NCBI GenBank assembly: GCA_913052545.1
Contig: CAJXEF010000087.1
Location: forward strand, 1 to 9,441
Reading direction: 5' to 3'
Source of the DNA: an uncultured Chloroflexota bacterium
GTDB lineage: Bacteria; Chloroflexota; Dehalococcoidia; UBA3495
DNA: 9,441 bases
Below are positions 1 through 5,602 of this stretch, in pieces. The translations under genes were made by a program, and so were the position numbers. Numbering within the stretch: position 1 is the stretch's first letter; every line of letters begins with the position of its first letter. Under the pieces are notes generated by a model. That model made no database searches and was not told where the DNA came from. It was given only the letters and a program-made list of their open reading frames with translations.

Positions 1-1141
1 GAGCTGGTAAAACCTCTTTCGCGAATAGTTCAGTATTCTTGCGAGTTAGATCTTTCGGCATGGTACCAATATGGAGCAAACACATCAGGTGCCCCACTCT
101 AAGCATCTTAACCGCCTCAGTGAGACGATCTCTTACTGTAGCTGGGCTTCCAGCAATAACATGTCCTTGTTCGACAAACTCTTTCCACCCTAATTCTCCA
201 GCCGCTTTTTGGGCTTCATCTCCTATTTGCGGACGGAGTGACCTGCGTATGGAGTCAATAGACCTATAACCTGGTGATTCGGCAAACGGGGGATGGATCC
301 GAAGCATTTTCTGATAAAAATATTTCACATGGTCTTCATACTCTGCTTGAGCAGATTCATCAGTTTCAGAAACGCATACTAGTTGTAAGAAACCTAAACG
401 ATTAGGATTATCATCGATCTGCCGCTCCGCGACTCTCTCCCAATAAGCCTTCACTATACCAGAGCCTCTTAGGTAGCCATAATAACTCAAATAGCAATAA
501 ACATAATTCCTGTCCAAGACCCAGTCCCACGTCTCCACACTGCCGCCACCAGGAATCCATACGGGTGGATGGGGTTGCTGAAGAGGTCTAGGCCAAATAT
601 TAACGTATCTAAGTTTATTGTACTTACCATTAAATGCGAACGGTTGTCGTTCACTCCATGCGCGCATTATCAGATCGTGAGCTTCTGTATGTCGTTCCCT
701 AAGAGTTATAGGAACTTGCCCGTATGAAAAAGTCGTATCCATCGAAGTGCCAACAGGGAATCCTGCCACCAGTCTGCCACGACTCATAATATCAAGCATG
801 GCCATTTCTTCTGCCACCCTAATTGGAGGTTGATAAAGAGCCAAACTATTCCCTAATACAATTAAAGCTCCATTATTAGTAGACCTTGACAGTATGGAAG
901 CAATCAGGTTAGGAGACGGCATCAGACCATAAGCATTGCTATGGTGCTCATTTACGCAAACACCATCGAATCCCATGTGATCAGCAAATTCGAGCTCCTC
1001 TAAATAATCATCATAGTACTGCTGGCAAATTTCCGGATCAAAGTTTTCGTTTGGTAGATCTACCCAGGCACTCCGAAATCGCGTTTCAAAATCGGAAGGT
1101 AACCCTTGATAAGGCATTAAATGAAAAAAGGATACTTTCAT
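1..1141 (-). CDS. Luciferase-like (LLM class) flavin-dependent monooxygenase, C-terminal end cut by window
   Basis: The frame is open from the ATG at 1141 to the left edge, giving 380 residues with probably only a few missing. The start is fixed by an AAGGAGGG ribosome site at 1149-1156. The protein reads as a TIM-barrel luciferase-like oxidoreductase. It has NEHH at residues 64-67, the block PIRVAEEMAMLDIMSRGRL at 106-124 followed by GFPVGT, PRPLQQPHPPVWIPGGGS at 184-201, and the late AGSPATVRDRL element at 330-340. The family uses reduced FMN or F420 to oxygenate or oxidise organic substrates. The sequence alone does not settle which cofactor or substrate applies, and a two-component system would need a flavin reductase that is not seen here. 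The gene lies 23 bases after the alpha/beta hydrolase and is the last visible gene of a four-gene minus-strand run. The family call is secure; the substrate is unknown. Confidence 0.93.
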   Translation of the reverse strand, partial: MKVSFFHLMPYQGLPSDFETRFRSAWVDLPNENFDPEICQQYYDDYLEELEFADHMGFDGVCVNEHHSNAYGLMPSPNLIASILSRSTNNGALIVLGNSLALYQPPIRVAEEMAMLDIMSRGRLVAGFPVGTSMDTTFSYGQVPITLRERHTEAHDLIMRAWSERQPFAFNGKYNKLRYVNIWPRPLQQPHPPVWIPGGGSVETWDWVLDRNYVYCYLSYYGYLRGSGIVKAYWERVAERQIDDNPNRLGFLQLVCVSETDESAQAEYEDHVKYFYQKMLRIHPPFAESPGYRSIDSIRRSLRPQIGDEAQKAAGELGWKEFVEQGHVIAGSPATVRDRLTEAVKMLRVGHLMCLLHIGTMPKDLTRKNTELFAKEVLPA

Positions 1142-1164
1142 AGATCTACCCTCCTTTATGCTTA

Positions 1165-2010
1165 TTAGGCGGCTAACCAATCTTTTAATATTGGAATAAA
1201 TTCATCAGGATTATCTTCAAACACCATGTGACCTGCCTTATTTACCTCCGAAACTCGGGCAGTGGGGATAGTTGCCACCATCCGATCTGCCACTTCACGC
1301 GGCAGCAGGTCAGTCTCCAATCCTCTGATAACCAAAGTAGGGCAAAGGATATTAGGAAGTAAAGGCCATAAGTCTTCTGACGGTGCCGCTGTATTGTTAC
1401 GACGTTGTTCTCGAATTGCTAGATCATATCTCCATCCTATTTTACCGCCGTCTAACTCTCGAGTCGCATATTGCAACCTGCGTCTCAAGACAGCATCCGA
1501 TGCGAATCTATTCCCTCCAGACATGTAAGTCACTACAGATTCAAAGTCATCAAAGGTTTCAGGTACATCAATCAACTCTTGAGTGATTCTTTGTCCTCCT
1601 CGGGGATCCACAGTAGGACCGATATCCACTATACAAAGCCTTACCAGCTTTTCAGAATGTCTACCAGCGAATGCAAGGCTATTACGCCCTCCCATTGAAT
1701 GACCAACCAAAGTAAACCCGTCAAGATCTAATGACTTACTAAACCCCAGGATGTCCTCCACAAAAGCGTCTCCAGAATAATCACCTCCCGGAGCCCAGTC
1801 ACTTTCCCCTCTACCTCTCTGATCTAAAGCTAGAATTCTGTATTCCGAGCATAGAGCTAGAGAAACATCATCCCAGGAATGAGCATGCCCTCGGAGACCG
1901 TGAAGAAGCAAAACATTTGGGGCACCATGATTACCCCAATCCAAGTAATGCAGCTGCATGCCATTTTCCAGATTAATATTTTTGCTCTCAGGTTTTATTT
2001 TGGTGGTCAT
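1165..2010 (-). CDS. Alpha/beta-fold hydrolase
   Basis: This 281-residue protein has a complete alpha/beta hydrolase signature. It shows the oxyanion-hole HG at 37-38 (LLLHGLRGHAHSW), the nucleophile elbow GHSMGG with Ser105, a probable acid Asp234 in RGLETDLLP, and the catalytic His261 in KAGHMVFEDNP. ALDQRGRGESD at 61-71 is the usual strand-4 loop. No signal peptide is seen, so it is probably cytoplasmic. The frame can be extended to a TTG at 2043, but the ATG at 2010 has a GGAG ribosome site six bases upstream and is preferred. It sits between the enoyl-CoA hydratase-type gene (43 bases) and the flavin monooxygenase (23 bases). A role in hydrolysing an ester or lactone made by the monooxygenase is plausible but inferred. 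Related families include enol-lactonases, C-C bond hydrolases and epoxide hydrolases, and the residues seen do not choose between them. Confidence 0.93.
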   Translation of the reverse strand: MTTKIKPESKNINLENGMQLHYLDWGNHGAPNVLLLHGLRGHAHSWDDVSLALCSEYRILALDQRGRGESDWAPGGDYSGDAFVEDILGFSKSLDLDGFTLVGHSMGGRNSLAFAGRHSEKLVRLCIVDIGPTVDPRGGQRITQELIDVPETFDDFESVVTYMSGGNRFASDAVLRRRLQYATRELDGGKIGWRYDLAIREQRRNNTAAPSEDLWPLLPNILCPTLVIRGLETDLLPREVADRMVATIPTARVSEVNKAGHMVFEDNPDEFIPILKDWLAA

Positions 2011-2015
2011 AAAAT

Positions 2016-2020
2016 ACTCC
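2016..2020 (-). promoter_or_regulatory. Ribosome binding site deciding the hydrolase start
   Basis: On the minus strand GGAGT precedes the ATG at 2010 with about six bases between GGAG and the start. The upstream TTG at 2043 has no comparable site, so translation most likely begins at 2010 and the extra 11 codons are not used. Confidence 0.7.
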
Positions 2021-2053
2021 AAAAGGTTATTTGCCCCCCACAAGGGTTTATTG

Positions 2054-2830
2054 TCATCTTGCCTTCCAGTTAGGTTTCCTTTTTTCCGCGAAAGCCAATG
2101 GACCTTCTTTGGAATCTTCCGTAGTCAAGAGCTGATCATACATGTGATAAGTAAGAGATGAAATATCTTGAGTAGACATATTCAAGCTACGGTACGCCAA
2201 CTCTTTGAAATATTGAACAGCTAATGGCGCATTTTCGGCTATTTGCTCAGCCATACCCATTGCTTCCTCCATTAGTTGTTCGCCAGGCACTACTTTATTC
2301 AGGAATCCCATATCGTAAGCACGCTGTGCACTCACGGGCTGCGCAGTCATACATAATTCTAATACTGCGGATAAGGGAATCATTTTCGACAATATGGTTC
2401 CAAACGGAGGCAACAAACTCCATTTGGTCTCGGTTATCCCCAACTTGGCATCATCAGAAGCTAACCTCAAATCACACATTTGAGCTATAGACCAACCTCC
2501 CGCTAAAGCGAAGCCGTTAACGGCTGCTATTAACGGCTTCCAGGTCTGGGGCCACATGTAAGGCCTATCCTCGTACATCGAGTCTTTAGCTCGAGCCTGT
2601 ACCCCTGCGGCATTATCAGACGCTCGTTCTTTTAAATCCCTTCCGGCGCAGAAAGCTCTCCCCGCACCGGTAATAATCCCCACATATGAATCATCTTCTC
2701 CATCAAATTGGGTAATAGCATCTGACAGCTCACTTCGTAACTGACGATTTATAGAATTCAAAGCATCTGGTCGATTTAACGTTATTACTACAATGTTTTC
2801 TCGTTTCTCGTAAAGAATTGTTTCTGCCAA
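2054..2830 (-). CDS. Enoyl-CoA hydratase/isomerase (crotonase) family protein
   Basis: The protein is 258 residues, normal for the crotonase family. The CoA-binding and oxyanion-hole block is GAGRAFCAGRDLKE at 55-68. The second oxyanion segment is AAVNGFALAGG at 102-112, followed by CDLRLASDDAKLGITE. The C terminus EKRKPNWKAR is also typical. The position matching the first catalytic glutamate of rat mitochondrial hydratase (Glu144) appears to be Ser114 (GGWSIAQMCD), while the second (Glu164) is kept as Glu134 in GITET. The usual GAGGTQ stretch reads PPFGTIL. The reaction may therefore be an isomerase, hydrolase or decarboxylase-type crotonase reaction rather than standard beta-oxidation hydration. 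Translation starts at a TTG: no ATG lies between it and the upstream in-frame stop, and a strong ribosome site precedes it. It is the second gene of the HIT-hydrolase-monooxygenase run. Confidence 0.92.
   Translation of the reverse strand: MAETILYEKRENIVVITLNRPDALNSINRQLRSELSDAITQFDGEDDSYVGIITGAGRAFCAGRDLKERASDNAAGVQARAKDSMYEDRPYMWPQTWKPLIAAVNGFALAGGWSIAQMCDLRLASDDAKLGITETKWSLLPPFGTILSKMIPLSAVLELCMTAQPVSAQRAYDMGFLNKVVPGEQLMEEAMGMAEQIAENAPLAVQYFKELAYRSLNMSTQDISSLTYHMYDQLLTTEDSKEGPLAFAEKRKPNWKAR
2510..2540. repeat. 11-bp inverted repeat with 9-base spacer inside crotonase-family gene
   Basis: GAAGCCGTTAA (2510-2520) and its exact reverse complement (2530-2540) flank CGGCTGCTA. The left arm also takes part in a 14-bp perfect palindrome AGCCGTTAACGGCT at 2512-2525, and TTAACGGCT is directly repeated 13 bases apart. 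It encodes KPLIAAVNGF, a conserved family segment, so part of the repetition may reflect protein constraint. Confidence 0.9.
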
Positions 2831-2835
2831 TTCTG

Positions 2836-2844
2836 CCCCCTTCC
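2836..2844 (-). promoter_or_regulatory. Ribosome binding site for a TTG start
   Basis: GGAAGGGGG on the minus strand ends five bases before the TTG at 2830 and matches AAGGAGG at six of seven positions. An in-frame TGA lies a little further upstream with no ATG between. This supports TTG as the true start of the crotonase-family gene. Confidence 0.65.
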
Positions 2845-2900
2845 GAATTTGAATAATGGTTCAAAACAGGTGTGATCATTTGCAGATCAGGAAGTATCGG

Positions 2901-3236
2901 CTAAGCATATTCTCCTAAAAATCTCCCACCTATGACGTGGATATGCCCATGGCTTTGGCTTTGTAGTCCATCGTGCCCAAAGTTAGACAATATCCGAAAT
3001 CCATTAGGAGAATACATACAACCCAGATCCGTAGCGATTTTCCCCATGCGGTTCAATATACCTTCACCCCATACTTCCAATTGGGTCATATGTTTCTTCG
3101 GCATAACTAGTAACATCACTGGTACCCAGGTAAGTTTATTGACGATTGCAATTATCTCTTCATCCACATACCTTATCCTAGCCGGCTCATTCCCGGCTAC
3201 GATGCGACAAAATACGCAATTAAAATCAGATGCCAT
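2901..3236 (-). CDS. HIT family protein (histidine triad nucleotide-binding)
   Basis: This is a compact 111-residue HIT protein. The triad is His96-x-His98-x-His100 in QSQSHGHIHVIGGR; the middle histidine carries out nucleotidyl transfer or hydrolysis in the family. The N terminus has a CVFCRI zinc-type CxxC at 7-10, followed by VAGNEPA. PKKHM at 46-50 supplies His49, a likely further metal or substrate contact. HIT enzymes of this branch hydrolyse purine nucleoside phosphoramidates, AMP-lysine or dinucleoside polyphosphates in the cytoplasm. The exact substrate cannot be read from sequence. A GAGG site seven bases before the ATG supports the start. It is the first gene after the predicted promoter at 3446-3474 and lies 70 bases before the crotonase-family gene. 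Confidence 0.93.
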   Translation of the reverse strand: MASDFNCVFCRIVAGNEPARIRYVDEEIIAIVNKLTWVPVMLLVMPKKHMTQLEVWGEGILNRMGKIATDLGCMYSPNGFRILSNFGHDGLQSQSHGHIHVIGGRFLGEYA

Positions 3237-3445
3237 TCCAGATCCTCAAGGAATTAATTTCTGCAAGCTACCCGAACTCGCCATACTCTCGTGATATTCG
3301 TCCTGCTTTATACGAACAAATCAATAATCCTGATAAAAACCAGAAATACAGTCATCAGCAAGGTTTGTAACAGGCTAGTTTACCCAATATCGAAGCACAT
3401 CACATGGTCTCTAGTATCTTGGAGCCTAGCCCGGTCGGCCCGGTG

Positions 3446-3474
3446 ACTATAAATGGCCGGCTTTCCATTGTCAA
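3446..3474 (-). promoter_or_regulatory. Predicted sigma-70-type promoter of the HIT-crotonase-hydrolase-monooxygenase run
   Basis: On the minus strand a perfect TTGACA (3474-3469) is followed after exactly 17 bases by TATAGT (3451-3446), five of six matches to TATAAT. Transcription would start near 3439. The spacer contains a short dyad, ATGG and CCAT arms around eight bases, which could be an operator but is within chance. Confidence 0.7.
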
Positions 3475-3528
3475 TCGTACCTAGTTCCACCCAATTTCAT
3501 AAATGATTGTCTATGGTATTATTTACCT

Positions 3529-3534
3529 AGGAGG
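3529..3534 (+). promoter_or_regulatory. Ribosome binding site deciding the moaB-like start
   Basis: AGGAGG lies four bases before the ATG at 3539. The open frame reaches back to an ATG at 3503, but that codon has no ribosome site, and the 12 extra residues lie before the normal family N terminus. Confidence 0.75.
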
Positions 3535-3538
3535 AGTT

Positions 3539-4030
3539 ATGTTTGGGATAGCCATCTTAACAGTCAGCACGTCTGGATATCAGGGCCAGCGAGAAGACAC
3601 CAGCGGAAAAGCCATTCAAAAGATTCTGTCAGAGCCTGAATACCAAACCATCCACTATTTGATAGTCCCAGATATTCAGGACACCATAGCTAAACAGATG
3701 ATCGATTGGTCAGCCGATCCTACAGTTGACTTGATTGTAAGCACAGGAGGCACCGGATTAGGCCAACAGGATGTCACTCCGGAAGCTTGCCTATCTGTAA
3801 TTGACAAGGAAGTCCCAGGGTTAGCAGAAGCCATGCGAGCAAAGTCGTTAGAAATCACACCTATGGCCATGCTGAGCAGGTCAGTATGTGGAATCAGAGA
3901 TAACACCCTTATCATCACGCTACCCGGCAGCCCAAAAGGCGTCAGCGAAACATTAGCTGTCGTTCAGCCAGTATTACCACACGCCTTAGAGCTCCTGAAA
4001 CAAGCATCCGTAAATGAACATCCCGTCTAA
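3539..4030 (+). CDS. Molybdenum cofactor biosynthesis protein, MoaB/MogA family
   Basis: The 163-residue protein matches the MoaB/MogA fold in length and motifs. It opens with the strand FGIAILTVSTSGYQGQREDTSG, carries STGGTGLGQQDVTPEA at 68-83, and ends with LPGSPKGVSE at 128-137. Members bind molybdopterin, and the MogA type adenylylates it with ATP before molybdate insertion, in the cytoplasm. In place of the frequent Pro-Arg before DVTPEA this protein has Gln-Gln, a mild departure. No other molybdenum cofactor genes are in the window, so the partner pathway lies elsewhere. It is followed after 25 bases by a small gene on the same strand, which is probably co-transcribed. MoaB and MogA cannot be separated with certainty by eye, so no symbol is given. 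Confidence 0.9.
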   Translation: MFGIAILTVSTSGYQGQREDTSGKAIQKILSEPEYQTIHYLIVPDIQDTIAKQMIDWSADPTVDLIVSTGGTGLGQQDVTPEACLSVIDKEVPGLAEAMRAKSLEITPMAMLSRSVCGIRDNTLIITLPGSPKGVSETLAVVQPVLPHALELLKQASVNEHPV

Positions 4031-4055
4031 TAAGATATCCTGAGGGGGAAACTAC

Positions 4056-4397
4056 ATGAGCACCGAACCAGATTACTCGCCAGTATATTGGCCAAGGGTC
4101 AAGCAAATCCTGGATGATGTTATGCACAAATGGGAAGAAAGATGGGGTAGGGAAGGCTATCCTGGCATCCATGAGTATTATTGGGAAACATCGCAAGAAT
4201 TAAAGGATTCGGTGTTATCAGGGTACCGGTCTATAGAACCGGGTGTAGCTGGTAAAGACACCTGGCTAGTTAAATCCCTTGCCCGGGCGGTTGGCACTTA
4301 CGGAAAAATGCCTTTGAAGGGGCCCTTCTTACCTCGCACTGAAGTCGATGAAATTATAACCTGGATCGATACTGGAATGCCTGAGGGCCCAGCATAA
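4056..4397 (+). CDS. Small uncharacterised protein with cytochrome-c-like C-terminal half lacking a haem motif
   Basis: I do not recognise a named family with certainty. The 113-residue protein starts at an ATG with GAGGGG seven bases upstream. Its N-terminal part is rich in Trp, Tyr and charged residues (VYWPRVKQILDDVMHKWEERWG). The C-terminal half reads like the distal part of planctomycete-type cytochrome c domains: SIEPGVAGKDTWLVKSLAR (59-77), GKMPLKGPFLP at 83-93, then EVDEIITWIDTGMPEGP. In such domains the MP supplies the axial methionine and the last helix packs on the haem. This protein contains no cysteine at all, so covalent haem attachment through CxxCH is impossible. No signal peptide or membrane segment is seen. 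It lies 25 bases after the moaB-like gene and ahead of a strong terminator, so the two probably form one transcript. The cytochrome relation is an inference from motif order. Confidence 0.75.
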   Translation: MSTEPDYSPVYWPRVKQILDDVMHKWEERWGREGYPGIHEYYWETSQELKDSVLSGYRSIEPGVAGKDTWLVKSLARAVGTYGKMPLKGPFLPRTEVDEIITWIDTGMPEGPA

Positions 4398-4454
4398 ATA
4401 TAGCCTTACTATGATTTATCCTTCTATCAAGTTCTGAACAACCATCAAAACACA

Positions 4455-4488
4455 AAACACCGAGAGGACTAATATCCTCTCGGTGTTT
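4455..4488. terminator. Bidirectional intrinsic terminator between convergent genes
   Basis: A perfect 14-bp stem, left arm AAACACCGAGAGGA, closes on a six-base loop CTAATA. It lies between the small plus-strand gene ending at 4397 and the NHL gene ending at 4511 on the minus strand. Read on the minus strand the stem is followed by a T-rich run (TTTTGTGTTTT), giving a good terminator for the DUF1800-DUF1501-NHL operon. On the plus strand the T-run is short (TTTCT), so termination of the moaB-like transcript may be weaker. Confidence 0.9.
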
Positions 4489-4510
4489 CTACATCAAAAC
4501 AACTACGAAC

Positions 4511-5518
4511 TTAAACGAGAACGGGATCCTTAGATTTTTCGTAGACTTGAATTCTCCCACGTGTATGATCTAGTATACAAACCCTACCTTTTCCATCAAT
4601 ACTAACAGCACAAGGATTCGCGAACGCTTTCTCGAAACCTGATTTATCGGTTGCTACTGCTATCGCGCGCTGCCTTACCATGTCGGGATTAGATTGCAAT
4701 TTTTCCTTACCCCATGTAGATAATTGATTATCACCGTAGATAGCGTGCACAAACCGTCCATCCGGGGCGAGTACCTGAACTCGGTCATTCTGACGGTCCG
4801 CCACATAAATCAAGCCGTGCTCATCAACCGTAACATCACTTGGTCGGTTAAATTGCCCAACTCCGTTCCCGGATTGACCAAAGCTAGCCTGCCATTCTCC
4901 GTCCGCATTAAACTGCTGTATCCTATCGTTACGCCAATCAGCGACGTATATCATGCCTTCTTTATCCAATCCAATACCCCAAGGCAAATTGAATTGGCCC
5001 GGCCCGTCTCCAAAGCTACCAAATTGGCTGATATACTTACCATCTAGCGTAAATTTCTGTACCCTATGATTACCGCTGTCAACTATCAGAAGATTACCAT
5101 CTGGGGCGATAGTCATTCCGGCAGGCTTATCCAGTTCACCATCACCAGAACCAGTAATACCCCATTTACTCCGGTATTCCCCGTCAGTGTTGAAAACGCT
5201 AATTCTATTCAGCCACTCGTCTGCTATGTAAACATTCTGTTTATCGTCTACTACTATTGCGGTCGGCCAGGTGAACTGACCGTCGCCCTCACCATGCTCG
5301 CCAAAGGCCGTGATATATTCCTCGTCCACTGTACAAACAGTCACCCGGACTCCATCGGTACGGTTTTCATATGAACGATTCAGGACATAGACCACGTCAT
5401 CAGAGTCTATAGCCATCGCTACCGGGTTTCGAAACCCGGTACCGGCGAACTCGTTCCTGCCAACTGAATGACTGTAAGAATAAGTCCAATCCTTGAGACC
5501 AAAAAAATGTGTGCTCAT
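4511..5518 (-). CDS. NHL-repeat six-bladed beta-propeller protein
   Basis: The 335-residue protein is made of six NHL-type blades. The four clear copies share a pattern of GxGQFxxP, a hydrophobic strand, then IYVADxxNDRIQxFxxDG. They begin near residues 78, 125, 172 and 219. A degenerate first blade starts near 29 (FRNPVAMAIDSDDVVYVLN) and a last one near 299 (FANPCAVSIDGKGRVCILD). NHL propellers are binding scaffolds for protein, RNA or peptide and sometimes lyases; no catalytic residues can be assigned here. There is no signal peptide, lipobox or transmembrane segment, so it looks cytoplasmic. GAGG eight bases before the ATG supports the start. It lies 84 bases after DUF1501 and ends just before the terminator at 4455-4488, as the last gene of that operon. 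A 22-bp perfect palindrome lies within its first blade. Confidence 0.92.
   Translation of the reverse strand: MSTHFFGLKDWTYSYSHSVGRNEFAGTGFRNPVAMAIDSDDVVYVLNRSYENRTDGVRVTVCTVDEEYITAFGEHGEGDGQFTWPTAIVVDDKQNVYIADEWLNRISVFNTDGEYRSKWGITGSGDGELDKPAGMTIAPDGNLLIVDSGNHRVQKFTLDGKYISQFGSFGDGPGQFNLPWGIGLDKEGMIYVADWRNDRIQQFNADGEWQASFGQSGNGVGQFNRPSDVTVDEHGLIYVADRQNDRVQVLAPDGRFVHAIYGDNQLSTWGKEKLQSNPDMVRQRAIAVATDKSGFEKAFANPCAVSIDGKGRVCILDHTRGRIQVYEKSKDPVLV
5420..5441. repeat. 22-bp perfect palindrome inside the NHL gene
   Basis: The half-site is TACCGGGTTTC, followed directly by its exact reverse complement with no spacer. An overlapping 10-bp palindrome CCGGTACCGG occupies 5436-5445. The stretch encodes TGFRNPVA in the first propeller blade. 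By my arithmetic (4^-11 per position) a perfect palindrome this long is expected about 0.002 times in 9.4 kb. Confidence 0.95.
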
Positions 5519-5602
5519 TCTACTTACCTCAAAGTTATCAAATACTGAACCAGCCTTGATAATCCACCCGGAGCTAGCGCTAATCCAAATCCTAGCCGTT
5601 GC

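Larger units (their letters stand above)
3237..3538. other. Divergent intergenic region between HIT operon and moaB-like gene
   Basis: About 300 bases separate two divergent genes. A near-consensus minus-strand promoter is seen at 3446-3474, leaving an untranslated leader of roughly 200 nucleotides before the HIT gene. The leader has short start-stop frames, for example a 12-codon one that ends within the HIT ribosome site region, but none has a convincing ribosome site. No recognisable riboswitch or terminator was found. No plus-strand promoter for the moaB-like gene is convincing; a TATTAT at 3517-3522 lacks a matching -35. Confidence 0.6.

Noticed and set aside
1052..1155. Two copies of TAGATCTACC about 90 bases apart
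   Set aside because: Short, one inside the coding sequence and one across the start of the same gene, with no dyad arrangement that suggests a binding-site pair.
3428..3444. Direct repeat GCCCGGT with a 9-base period
   Set aside because: Only two short copies of seven bases; within chance for a GC-rich patch.
3503..3538. Longer start for the moaB-like gene
   Set aside because: The AGGAGG site lies between this ATG and the one at 3539, so the later codon is used.
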